64,000 bases of DNA from Eledone cirrhosa (taxonomy: Eukaryota; Mollusca; Cephalopoda; Octopoda; Eledonidae), in NCBI GenBank assembly GCA_964016885.1, contig OZ024744.1, positions 117,859,605 through 117,923,604 of the forward strand, read 5' to 3'. Both the position numbers and the translations under genes were made by a program. How positions within the stretch are numbered: position 1 is the stretch's first letter; each line of letters opens with the position of its first letter. Shown in pieces: positions 49,441-64,000 of the stretch. Below the pieces are notes generated by a model. It was not told the DNA's origin, made no database searches, and was given only the letters and a program-made list of their open reading frames with translations.

Positions 49441-52400
49441 TGATATACACAGACACTGATATACACAGACACACACTGATATACACAGACACGCACTGAT
49501 ATACACAGACAGACACTGATATACACAGACAGACACTGATATACATAGACACATACTGATATACACAGACACACACTGATATACACAGACACACACTGAT
49601 ATACACAGACAGACACTGATATACACAGACACTGATATACACAGACAGACACTGATATACACAGACAGACACTGATATACACAGACACACACTGATATAC
49701 ACAGACACACACTGATATACACAGACACACGCTGATATACACAGACAGACACTGATATACACAGACACACACTGATATACACAGACACACACTGATATAC
49801 ACAGACACTGATATACACAGACACACACTGATATACACAGACAGACACTGATATACACAGACACACACTGATATACACAGACACACACTGGTATACACAG
49901 ACACTGATATACACAGACAGACACTGATATACATAGACACACACTGATATACACAGACAGACACTGATATACACAGACACACACTGATATATATAGACAC
50001 TCACTGATATACCCAGACACACACTGATATACCCAGACACACACTGATATACACAGACACACACTGATATACACACACACACTGATATACACAGACACAC
50101 ACTGGTATACACAGACACACACTGGTATACACAGACACTGATATACACAGACACACACTGATATACACAGACAGACACTAATATACACAGACACACACTA
50201 ATATACACAGACAGACACTGATATACAGACACACACTTATATACACAGACAGATACTGATATACACAGACACACACTGGTATACACAGACACTGATATAC
50301 AGACACACACTGATATACACAGACACTGATATACACAGACAGACACTGATATACACAGACACACACTGATATACACAAACACACACTGGTATACACAGAC
50401 ACTGATATACACAGACAGACACTGATATACACAGACGGACACTGATATACACAGACAGACACTGATATACACAGACAGACACTGATATACACAGACAGAC
50501 ACTGATATACACAGACAGACACTGATATACACAGACACACACTGATATACACAGACAGACACTGGTATACACAGACACACACTGGTATACACAGACACAC
50601 ACTGATATACACAGACACACACTGATATACACAGACACAACTGATATACACAGACACACACTGATATACACAGACACACACTGGTATACACAGACACACA
50701 CTGGTATACACAGACACACACTGATATACACAGACACACACTGATATACACAGACACACACTGATATACACAGACACACACTAATATACACAGACACACA
50801 CTGATATACACAGACACACACTGATATACACAGACACACACTGATATACACAGACACACACTGATATACACAGACAGACACTGATATACACAGACACACA
50901 CTGATATACACAGACAGACACTGATATACACAGACAGACACTGATATACACAGACAGACACTGATATACACAGACAGACACTGATATACACAGACACACA
51001 CTGATATACATAGACACACACTGGTATACACAGACAGACACTGATATACACAGACAGACACTGATATACACAGACACTGATATACACAGACACACACTGA
51101 TATACACAGACACACACTGATATACACAGACAGACACTGATATACACAGACACTGATATACACAGACACACACTGATATACACAGACACACACTGTTATA
51201 CACAGACACACACTGGTATACACAGACAGACACTGATATACACAAACAGACACTGATATACACAGACACACACTGATATACACAGACACACACTGGTATA
51301 CACAGACACACACTGATATACACAGACAGATACTGATATACACAGACACACACTGATATACATAGACACACACTGATATACACAGACAGACACTGATATA
51401 CACAGACACACACTGATATACACAGACACACACTGATATACACAGACACACACTGATATACACAGACACACACTGATATACACAGACACACACTGATATA
51501 CACAGACACACACTGATATACACAGACACACACTGGTATACACAGACACTGATATACACAGACAGACACTGATATACACAGACACACACTGATATACACA
51601 GACAGACACTGATATACACAGACAGACACTGATATACACAGACAGACACTGGTATACACAGACACACACTAATATACACAGACAAACACTGATATACAGA
51701 CACACACTGATATACACAGACAGATATTGATATACACAGACACACACTGGTATACACAGACACTGATATACACAGACACACACTGATATACACAGACACT
51801 GATATACAGACACACACTGATATACACAGACAGATACTGATATACACAGACAGACACTGATATACACAGACACACACTGATATACACAGACAGACACTGA
51901 TATACACAGACACTGATATACACAGACACACACTGATATACACAGACACACACTGATATACACAGACACTGATATACACAGACACACACTAATATACACA
52001 GACAGACACTGATATACACAGACACACACTGATATACACAGACACACACTGGTATACACAGACACTGATATACACAGACAGACACTGATATACATAGACA
52101 CACACTGATATACATAGACACACACTGATATACACAGACAGACACTGATATATACAGACACACACTGATATACACAGACACACACTGATATACACAGACA
52201 CACACTGATATACACAGACACACACTGATATACACAGACACACACTGATATACACAGACACACACTGGTATACACAGACACTAATATACACAGACAGACA
52301 CTGATATACACAGACAGACACTGATATACACAGAAACACACTGATATACACAGACACACACTGATATACGCAGACAGACACTGATATACACAGACAGACA

Positions 52401-52960
52401 CTGGTATACACAGACACACACTAATATACACTGACAGACACTGATATACACAGACAGATATTGATATACACAGACACACACTGGTATACACAGACACTGA
52501 TATACACAGACAATGATATACACAGACAGACACTGATATACACAGACACACACTGGTATACACAGACACACACTGATATACACAGACACTGATATACACA
52601 GACAGACACTGATATACACAGACGGACACTGATATACACAGACGGACACTGATATACACAGACGGACACTGATATACACAGACAGACACTGATATACACA
52701 GACAGACACTGATATACACAGACACACACTGATATACACAGACACACACTGGTATACACAGACACACACTGGTATACACAGACACACACTGATATACACA
52801 GACACACACTGATATACACAGACACACACTGATATACACAGACACAACTGATATACACAGACACACACTGATATACACAGACACACACTGGTATACACAG
52901 ACACACACTGGTATACACAGACACACACTGATATACACAGACACACACTGATATACACAG
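49441..52960. repeat. Third copy of the 3.5-kb satellite block
   Basis: The same ordered landmarks recur ('acgcactgat' at 49491, 19-bp units at about 50639 and 52846), offset by about 11.2 kb from copy 1 with a few unit gains and losses. The spacing of the two 19-bp landmarks is 2,207 bp here versus 2,225 bp in copies 1 and 2. Confidence 0.75.
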
Positions 52961-55900
52961 ACACACACTGATATACACAGACAGACACTATTATACACAG
53001 ACACACACTGATATACACAGACACACACTGATATACACAGACACACACTGATATACACAGACACACACTGATATACACAGACAGACACTGATATACACAG
53101 ACACACACTGATATACACAGACACACACTGATATACACAGACACACACTGATATACACAGACAGACACTGATATACACAAACAGACACTGATATACACAG
53201 ACAGACTCTGATATACACAGACAGACACTGATATACACAGACACACACTGATATACATAGACACACACTGGTATACACAGACAGACACTGATATACACAG
53301 ACACACACTGATATACACAGACACTGATATACACAGACACACACTGATATACACAGACACACACTGATATACACAGACAGACACTGATATACACAGACAC
53401 TGATATACACAGACACACACTGATATACACAGACACACACTGTTATACACAGACACACACTGGTATACACAGACAGACACTGATATACACAGACAGGCAC
53501 TGATATACACATACAGACACTGATATACACAGACACACACTGATATACACAGACAGATACTGATATACACAGACACACACTGATATACACAGACACACAC
53601 TGATATACATAGACACACACTGATATACACAGACATACACTGATATACACAGACACACACTGATATACACAGACAGACACTGATATACACAGACACTGAT
53701 ATACACAGACACACACTGATATACACAGACACACGCTGATATACACAGACAGACACTGATATACACAGACACACACTGATATACACAGACACACACTGAT
53801 ATACACAGACAGACACTGATATACACAGACACACACTGATATACACAGACACACACTGGTATACACAGACACTGATATACACAGACAGACACTGATATAC
53901 ATAGACACACACTGATATACACAGACAGACACTGATATATACAGACACTCACTGATATACCCAGACACACACTGATATACCCAGACACACACTGATATAC
54001 ACAGACACACACTGATATACACAGACACACACTGATATACACAGACACACACTGGTATACACAGACACACACTGGTATACACAGACACTGATATACACAG
54101 ACACACACTGATATACACAGACAGACATTGATATACACAGACAGACACTAATATACACAGACACACACTAATATACACAGACAGACACTGATATACAGAC
54201 ACACACTTATATACACAGACAGATACTGATATACACAGACACACACTGGTATACACAGACGCTGATATACAGACACACACTGATATACACAGACACTGAT
54301 ATACACAGACAGACACTGATATACACAGACACACACTGATATACACAAACACACATTGGTATACACAGACACTGATATACACAGACAGACACTGATATAC
54401 ATAGACACACACTGATATACACAGACAGACACTGATATACACAGACACACACTGATATATACAGACACTCACTGATATACACAGACACACACTGATATAC
54501 ACAGACACACACTGATATACACAGACACTGATATACACAGACACACACTGATATACACAGACAGACACTGATATACACAGACACTGATATACACAGACAC
54601 ACACTGGTATACACAGACAGACACTGATATACACAGACACACACTGATATACACAGACACTGATATACAGACACACACTGATATACACAGACAGATACTG
54701 ATATACACAGACAGACACTGATATACACAGACAGACACTGATATACACAGACAGACACTGATATACACAGACACTGATATACACAGACAGACACTGATAT
54801 ACACAGACACACACTGATATACACAGACACACACTGATATACACAGACACACACTGATATACACAGACACTGATATACACAGACACACACTGATATACAC
54901 AGACACTGATATACACAGACACACACTGATATACACAGACAGACACTGATATACACAGACACACACTGATATACACAGACACACACTGGTATACACAGAC
55001 ACTGATATACACAGACAGACACTGATATACATAGACACACACTGATATACATAGACACACACTGATATACACAGACAGACACTGATATATACAGACACAC
55101 ACTGATATACACAGACACACACTGATATACACAGACACACACTGATATACACAGACAGACACTGATATACACAGACAGACACTGATATACACAGACACAC
55201 ACTGATATACACAGACAGACACTGATATACACAGACACACACTGATATACGCAGACAGACACTGATATACACAGACAGACACTGATATACACAGACAGAC
55301 ACTGGTATACACAGACACACACTAATATACACTGACAGACACTGATATACAGACACACACTGATATACACAGACAGATATTGATATACACAGACACACAC
55401 TGGTATACACAGACACTGATATACACAGACACACACTGATATACACTGACACTGATATACAGACACACACTGATATACACAGACAGATACTGATATACAC
55501 AGACAGACACTGATATACACAGACACACACTGATATACACAGACAGACACTGATATACACAGACACACACTGATATACACAGACACTGATATACACAGAC
55601 ACACACTGGTATACACAGACACTGATATACACAGACAGGCACTGATATACACAGACAGGTACTGATATACACAGACACACACTGATATACACAGACAGAC
55701 ACTGATATACACAGACACACACTGGTATACACAGACACTGATATACACAGACAATGATATACACAGACAGACACTGATATACACAGACACACACTGGTAT
55801 ACACAGACACACACTGATATACACAGACACTGATATACACAGACAGACACTGATATACACAGACGGACACTGATATACACAGACAGACACTGATATACAC

Positions 55901-58900
55901 AGACAGACACTGATATACACAGACAGACACTGATATACACAGACACACACTGATATACACAGACACACACTGGTATACACAGACACACACTGGTATACAC
56001 AGACACACACTGATATACACAGACACACACTGATATACACAGACACACACTGATATACACAGACACAACTGATATACACAGACACACTGATATACACAGA
56101 CACACACTGGTATACACAGACACACACTGGTATACACAGACACACACTGATATACACAGACACACACTAATATACACAGACACACACTGATATACACAGA
56201 CACACACTGATATACACAGACAGACACTGATATACACAGACACACACTGATATACACAGACACACACTGATATACACAGACACACACTGATATACACAGA
56301 CAGACACTGATATACACAGACACACACTGATATACACAGACACACACTGATATACACAGACACACACTGATATACACAGACACACACTGATATACACAGA
56401 CAGACACTGATATACACAGACAGACACTGATATACACAGACAGACACTGATATACACAGACAGACACTGATATACACAGACACACACTGATATACATAGA
56501 CACACACTGGTATACACAGACAGACACTGATATACACAGACAGACACTGATATACACAGACACACTGATATACACAGACACACACTGATATACACAGACA
56601 GACACTGATATACACAGACACTGATATACACAGACACACACTGATATACACAGACACACACTGTTATACACAGACACACACTGGTATACACAGACAGACA
56701 CTGATATACACAGACAGACACTGATATACACAAACAGACACTGATATACACAGACACACACTGATATACACAGACACACACTGGTATACACAGACACACA
56801 CTGATATACACAGACACACACTGATATACACAGACACACACTGATATACACAGACACACACTGATATACATAGACACACACTGATATACACAGACACTGA
56901 TATACACAGACAGACACTGATATACACAGACACACACTGATATACACAGACACACACTGATATCAACAGACACGCACTGATATACACAGACACACACTGA
57001 TATACACAGACACACACTGGTATACACAGACACACACTGGTATACACAGACAGACACTGATATACACAGACAGACACTGATATACACAGAGAGAGACACT
57101 GATATACACAGACACTGATATACACAGGCACAAACTGATATACACAGACACACACTGATATACACAGACACACACTGATATACACAGACACACACTGATA
57201 TACACAGACACACACTGATATACACAGACACACACTGATATACACAGACACACACTGGTATACACAGACACTGATATACACAGACAGACACTGATATACA
57301 CAGACACACACTGATATACACAGACAGACATTGATATACACAGACAGACACTAATATACACAGACAGACACTGGTATACACAGACACACACTAATATACA
57401 CAGACAGACACTGATATACAGACACACACTTATATACACAGACAGATACTGATATACACAGACACACACTGGTATACACAGACACTGATATACACAGGCA
57501 CACACTGATATACACAGACACACACTGATATACACAGACAGATACTGATATACACAGACACACACTGATATACACAGACACACACTGGTATACACAGACA
57601 CTGATATACACAGACAGACACTGATATACATAGACACACACTGATATACACAGACAGACACTGATATACACAGACACACACTGATATATACAGACACTCA
57701 CTGATATACACAGACACACACTGATATACACAGACACACACTGATATACACAGACACACACTGATATACACAGACAGACACTGATATACACAGACACTGA
57801 TATACACAGACACACACTGATATACACAGACACACACTGGTATACACAGACACTGATATAGACACACAGACACTGATATACACAGACACACACTGATATA
57901 CACAGACACACACTGATATACACAGACAGATATTGATATACACAGACAGACACTGGTATACACAGACACACACTAATATACACAGAAAGACACTGATATA
58001 CAGACACACACTGATATACACAGACAGATACTGATATACACAGACACACACTGGTATACACAGACAGACACTGATATACACAGACAGACACTGATATACA
58101 CAGACAGACACTGATATACACAGACAGACACTGATATACACAGACAGACACTGATATACACAGACACTGATATACACAGGCACAAACTGATATACACAGA
58201 CACACACTGATATACACAGACACTGATATACACAGACACACACTGATATACACAGACACACACTGATATACACAGACACTGATATACACAGACAGACACT
58301 GATATACACAGACACACACTGATATACACAGACAGACACTGATATACACAGACAGACACTGATATACACAGACAGACACTGATATACACAGACACACACT
58401 GATATACATAGACACACACTGATATACACAGACAGACACTGATATACACAGACAGACACTGATATACACAGACACACACTGATATATACAGACACACACT
58501 GGTATACACAGACATACACTGATATACACAGACACTGATATACACAGACAGACACTGATATACACAGACACACACTGATATACACAGACACACACTGATA
58601 TACACAGACACACACTGATATACACAAACACACACTGATATACACAGACAGACACTGATATACACAGACACTGATATACACAGACACACACTGATATACA
58701 CAGACAGACACTGATATACACAGACAGACACTGATATACACAGACACACACTGATATACACAGACACACACTGATATACACAGACACACGCTGATATACA
58801 CAGACACACACTGATATACACAGACACACACTGATATACACAGACAGACAGTGATATACACAGACAGACACTGATATATACAGACAGACACTGATATACA

Positions 58901-61900
58901 CAGACACACACTGATATACACAGACACACACTGATATACACAGACACACGCTGATATACACAGACACACGCTGATATACACAGACACACGCTGATATACA
59001 CAGACACACACAGATATACACAGACACACACTGATATACACAGACACTGATATACACAGACACACACTGATATACACAAACACACACTGATATACACAGA
59101 CACACACTGGTATACACAGACACTGATATACACAGACAGACACTGATATACATAGACACACACTGATATACACAGACAGACACTGATATACCCAGACACA
59201 CACTGATATACACAGACACACACTGATATACACAGACACACACTGATATACACAGACACACACTGATATACACAGACACACACTGGTATACACAGACACA
59301 TGCTGGTATACACAGACACTGATATACACAGACACACACTGATATACACAGACAGACATTGATATACACAGACAGACACTAATATACACAGACAGACACT
59401 GGTATACACAGACACACACTAATATACACAGACAGACACTGATATACAGACACACACTTATATACACAGACAGATACTGATATACACAGACACACACTGG
59501 TATACACAGACACTGATATACACAGACACACACTGATATACACAGACACACACTGATATACACAGACACTGATATACACAGATGCACACTGATATACACA
59601 GACAGACACTGACAGACACTGATATACACAGACACTGATATACACAGACACACACTGATATACACAGACAGACACTGATATACACAGACACACACTGATA
59701 TACACAGACACTGATATACACAGACACACACTGATATACACAGACACTGATATACACAGACACACACTGATATACACAGACACTGATATACACAGACACA
59801 CACTGATATACACAGACACTGATATACACAGACACACACTGATATACACAGACACACACTGATATACACAGACACACACTGATATACACAGACAGACACT
59901 GATATACACAGACACACACTGATATACACAGACACACACTGATATACACAGACACACACTGATATACACAGACAGATACTGATATACACAGACACTGATA
60001 TACACAGACACAAACTGATATACACAGACAGACACTGATATACACAGACAGACACTGATATACACAGACAGACACTGGTATACACAGACAGACACTGATA
60101 TACACATACAGACACTAGTATACACAGACAGACACTGATATACACAGACACACACTGATATACACAGACACACACTGATATACACAGACACACACTGATA
60201 TACACAGACACACACTGGTATACACAGACAGACACTGATATACACAGACAGACACTGATATACATAGACACTGATATACACAGACGCACACTGATATACA
60301 CAGACACTGATATACACAGACACACACTCATATACACAGACAGACACTGATATACACAGACACACACTGATATACACAGACACACACTGGTATACACAGA
60401 CAGACACTGATATACACAGACAGACACTGATATACACAGACACACACTGGTATACACAGACAGACACTGATATACACAGACACACACTGATATACACAGA
60501 CACACACTGGTATACACAGACAGACACTGATATACACAGACAGACACTGATATACACAGACACACTCTGATATACACAGACACATACTGATATAAACAGA
60601 CACACACCGATATACACAGACAGACACTGATCTACATAGACAGACACTGATCTACATAGACACACACTGATATACACAGACACACACTGATATACACAGA
60701 CAGACACTGATATACACAGACACACACTGATATACATAGACACTGATATACACAGACACACACTGATATACACAGACAGACACTGATATACACGGACACA
60801 CACTGATATACACAGACACCACTGATATACACAGACACACACTGATATACACAGACACTGATATACACAGATACACACTGATATACACAGACACACACTG
60901 ATATACACAGACACTGATATACACAGATACACACTGATATACACAGACACACACTGATATACACAGACACACACTGATATACACAGACAGACACTGATAT
61001 ACACAGACAGACACTGATATACACAGACACACACTGATATACACAGACAGACACTGATATACACAGACACACACTGATGTACACAGACACTGATATACAC
61101 AGACACACACTGATGTACACAGACAGACACTGATATACACAGACACACACTGATATACATAGACACTGATATACACAGACAGACACTGATATACACAGAC
61201 AGACACTGATATACACAGACACACACTGATATACACAGACAGACACTGATATACATAGACACTGATATACACAGACAGACACTGATATACACAGACAGAC
61301 ACTGATATACACAGACACACACTGATATACACAGACACACACTGATATACACAGACAGACACTGATATACACAGACAGACACTGATATACACAGACACAC
61401 ACTGATATACACAGACACACACTGGTATACACAGACACACACTGGTATACACAGACACTGATATACACAGACACACACTGATATACACAGACAGACACTG
61501 ATATACACAGACACACACTGATATACACAGATACGCACTGGTATACACAGACACACACTGGTATACACAGACACTGATATACACAGACACACACTGGTAT
61601 ACACAGACACACACTGATATACACAGACACACACTGATATACACAGACACACACTGATATACACAGACACACACTGATATACACAGACACTGATATACAC
61701 AGACAGACACTGATATACACAGACAGACACTGATATACACAGACACTGATATACACAGACTGACACTGATATACACAGACTGACACTGATATACACAGAC
61801 ACACACTGATATACACAGACACACACTGATATACACAGACACACACTGATATACACAGACACTGATATACACAGACACACACTGATATACACAGACACTG

Positions 61901-63202
61901 ATATACACAGACAGACACTGATATACACAGACAGACACTGATATACACAGACAGACACTGATATACACAGACACACACTGATATACACAGACAGACACTG
62001 GTATACACAGACACACACTGATATACACAGACAGACACTGATATACACAGACACACACTGATATACACAGACAGACACTGATATACACAGACCGGCACTG
62101 ATATACACAGACAGACACTGATATACACAGACAGACACTGATATACACAGACAGACACTGGTATACACAGACACACACTGATATACACAGACAGACACTG
62201 ATATACACAGACACACACTGATATTCACAGACAGACACTGAAATACACAGACACACACTGATATACACAGACACACACTGATATACACAGACACTGATAT
62301 ACACAGACACACACTGGTATACACAGACAGATACTGATATACACAGACACACACTGGTATACACAGACACACACTGGTATACACAGACACTGATATACAC
62401 AGACACACACTGATATACACAGACACTGATATACACAGACACACACTGATATACACAGACACACACTAATATACACAGACACTGATATACACAGACACAC
62501 ACTAATATACACAGACACACACTGGTATACACAGACACTGATATACACAGACACACACTGATGTACACAGACAGACACTGATATACACAATCACACACTG
62601 ATATACACAGTCACACACTGATATACACAGACACACACTGATATACACAGACACACACTGATATACACAGACACACACTGATATACACAGACACACACTG
62701 ATATACACAGACACACACTGATATACACAGACACACACTGATATACACAGACACACACTGATATACACAGACACACACTGATATACACAGACACACACTG
62801 ATGTACACAGACAGACACTGATATACACAGACACACACTGATATACACAGACACACACTGATATACACAGACACACACTGATATACATAGACACTGATAT
62901 ACACAGACACACACTGATATACACAGACAGACACTGATATACACAGACACTGATATACACAGACACACACTGATATACACAGACACACACTGATATACAC
63001 AGACATACACTGATATACACAGACAGACACTGATATACAGACACACACTGATATACACAGACACACACTGGTATACACAGACACACACTGGTATACACAG
63101 ACACACACTGGTATACACAGACACACACTGATATACACAGACAGACACTGATATACACAGACACATACTGATATACACAGACAGACACTGATATACACAG
63201 AC

Positions 63203-63789
63203 ATAATATCTCACATAACATTTACATTACTCTATATATACTATTGTATTTTCACAGTAAAGGCTTTACCTCACATAATACCTCACATAACATTTACATT
63301 ACTCTATATATACTATTGTATTTTCACAGTAAAGTTTTTACCTCACATAATACCTCACATAACATTTACATTACTCTATATATACTATTGTATTTTCACA
63401 GTAAAGGCTTTACCTCACATAATACCTCACATAACATTTACATTACTCTATATATACTATTGTATTTTCACAGTAAAGTCTTTACCTCACATAATATCTC
63501 ACATAACATTTACATTACTCTATATATACTATTGTATTTTCACAGTAAAGTCTTTACCTCACATAATATCTCACATAACATTTACATTACTCTATATATA
63601 CTATTGTATTTTCACAGTAAAGGCTTTACCTCACATAATACCTCACATAACATTTACATTACTCTATATATACTATTGTATTTTCACAGTAAAGTCTTTA
63701 CCTCACATAATATCTTACATAACATTTACATTACTCTATATATACTATTGTATTTTCACAGTAAAGTCTTTACCTCATATAATATTTAC
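63203..63789 (+). repeat. 72-bp minisatellite, about eight copies
   Basis: The unit contains 'cctcacataacatttacatt', 'actctatatatactattgta' and 'ttttcacagtaaag(g/t)(c/t)ttta'. Copies start at 72-bp steps ('ctattg' at 63241, 63313, 63385, 63457 and so on). The first unit joins the 20-bp satellite at 'acagac-ataatatctc'. As 72 is divisible by 3, one plus-strand frame stays open throughout; this is an artefact. The unit is unrelated in sequence to the satellite next to it. Confidence 0.93.
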
Positions 63790-63792
63790 ATT

Positions 63793-64000
63793 ATGGGGGC
63801 ACATGGCTTAGTGGTTAGAGCATTGGCCTTGCAATCAAAAGTTTGTGAGTTCAATTCTCAGACCGGGTGATGTGTTGTTTCCTTGAGCAAGACACTTTAT
63901 TTCACATTGCTCCAGTTTTCTTAGCTGTAGAAATGAGATGATAGGGACTGGAGTCCATATCATTCCACTGCAAAGTGCACGTGTAGGTGCCACGGCAAAA
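63793..64000 (+). mobile_element. tRNA-derived SINE of another family, runs off the window
   Basis: The head 'gggggcacatggcttagtgg' has a strong A box (tggcttagtgg); the B box is 'gagttcaattctcaga'. The body 'cttgagcaagacactttatt', 'tcacattgctccagttttct' and 'tagctgtagaaatgaga' is known from molluscan and cephalopod SINEs. The tail 'gcacgtgtaggtgccacggc' resembles the 'tgtaggtgtcac' part of the LINE B 3' UTR, as expected if the SINE borrows the 3' end of its partner LINE. The 3' end lies outside the window. Confidence 0.85.

Larger units (their letters stand above)
30262..63202. repeat. 33-kb satellite array of a 20-bp unit
   Basis: The consensus unit is acagacacacactgatatac (20 bp). Main variants are acagacagacactgatatac, the 16-bp acagacactgatatac, an 18-bp form (one 'ac' fewer) and a rare 19-bp form (acagacacaactgatatac). 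Point variants occur at fixed sites: ctggtatac, ctaatatac, ctgttatac, atacatagac. About 1,650 units fill the array without any visible foreign insertion. Because 20 is not a multiple of 3, all three minus-strand frames cycle through the same 60-base pattern. Stop codons are rare, giving frames up to 1,027 codons (59379-62462) of Cys/Val/Tyr/Ser/Ile only. Those frames are not credible proteins. Confidence 0.96.

Noticed and set aside
30203..63221. Very long minus-strand reading frames (up to 1,027 codons) as repetitive Cys/Tyr-rich proteins
   Set aside because: They follow from the 20-bp unit lacking stops on that strand, occur in all three frames at once, and have no start context, promoter or non-repeat domain.
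63793..63870. Functional tRNA gene
   Set aside because: A and B boxes are present but the acceptor stem and anticodon arm do not pair, and the sequence continues into a SINE body.

Overview
This is a window of eukaryotic, repeat-dominated DNA, almost certainly from a coleoid cephalopod (squid, cuttlefish or octopus). Three things point there: tRNA-derived SINEs with the body 'gaggt..actttgcctttcatcc..ggggtcgataaa..taaagtaccag..gccttgtgcctaaagtagaaacaa'; many copies of an interspersed repeat ending in (GAT)n next to 'cgttaaacgatgatgat'; and AT/CA microsatellite-rich intergenic sequence. I cannot name the species. I see no prokaryotic gene, rRNA gene, CRISPR array or complete host gene. The only plausible piece of a host gene is one 219-bp internal exon candidate at 27840-28058.

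Layout. 1-9.3 kb holds small minisatellites, a hAT-like MITE (1377-1666), a pogo/Tigger-like element (3864-4802), SINEs, and broken 3' parts of two non-LTR retrotransposon (LINE) families. I call them LINE A (C-terminal knuckle 'ETIDHII..APTEYLNRHD') and LINE B (RT with YADD, a PHD-like Cys/His knuckle, 'RRLRWYGH..GRPRKTWD', and the (GAT)n 3' tail). LINE B at 8090-8928 sits inside LINE A. 9.3-12.45 kb is a 51-bp minisatellite grown in frame out of the LINE A coding sequence. 12.45-21.2 kb holds further SINEs, LINE fragments (the longest LINE B copy is 14140-15899, minus), a mariner remnant (17386-17910), the C-terminus of a restriction-like-endonuclease retroelement (18149-18861) and a LINE B copy that landed in a TA microsatellite (19969-21152). 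21.2-25.4 kb is microsatellite, foldback and hairpin DNA with two SINEs. 25.4-30.2 kb has a 48-bp minisatellite derived from the LINE B tail, an internally deleted mariner with about 100-bp terminal repeats, the exon candidate, and a second 48-bp array in the opposite orientation.

30262-63202 is one 33-kb satellite of a 20-bp unit (acagacacacactgatatac) with 16-, 18- and 19-bp variants. It is built by nested multi-kilobase duplications; one is an apparently exact 3,544-bp tandem duplication (38181-41724 and 41725-45268). A 72-bp minisatellite (63203-63789) and a SINE running off the right edge close the window.

Nothing here forms an operon or pathway. What ties the window together is retroelement activity: LINE B supplies the widespread (GAT)n tail, and LINE A and B pieces have seeded at least four separate tandem arrays. 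The long reading frames in the arrays follow from repeat composition and are not credible proteins.
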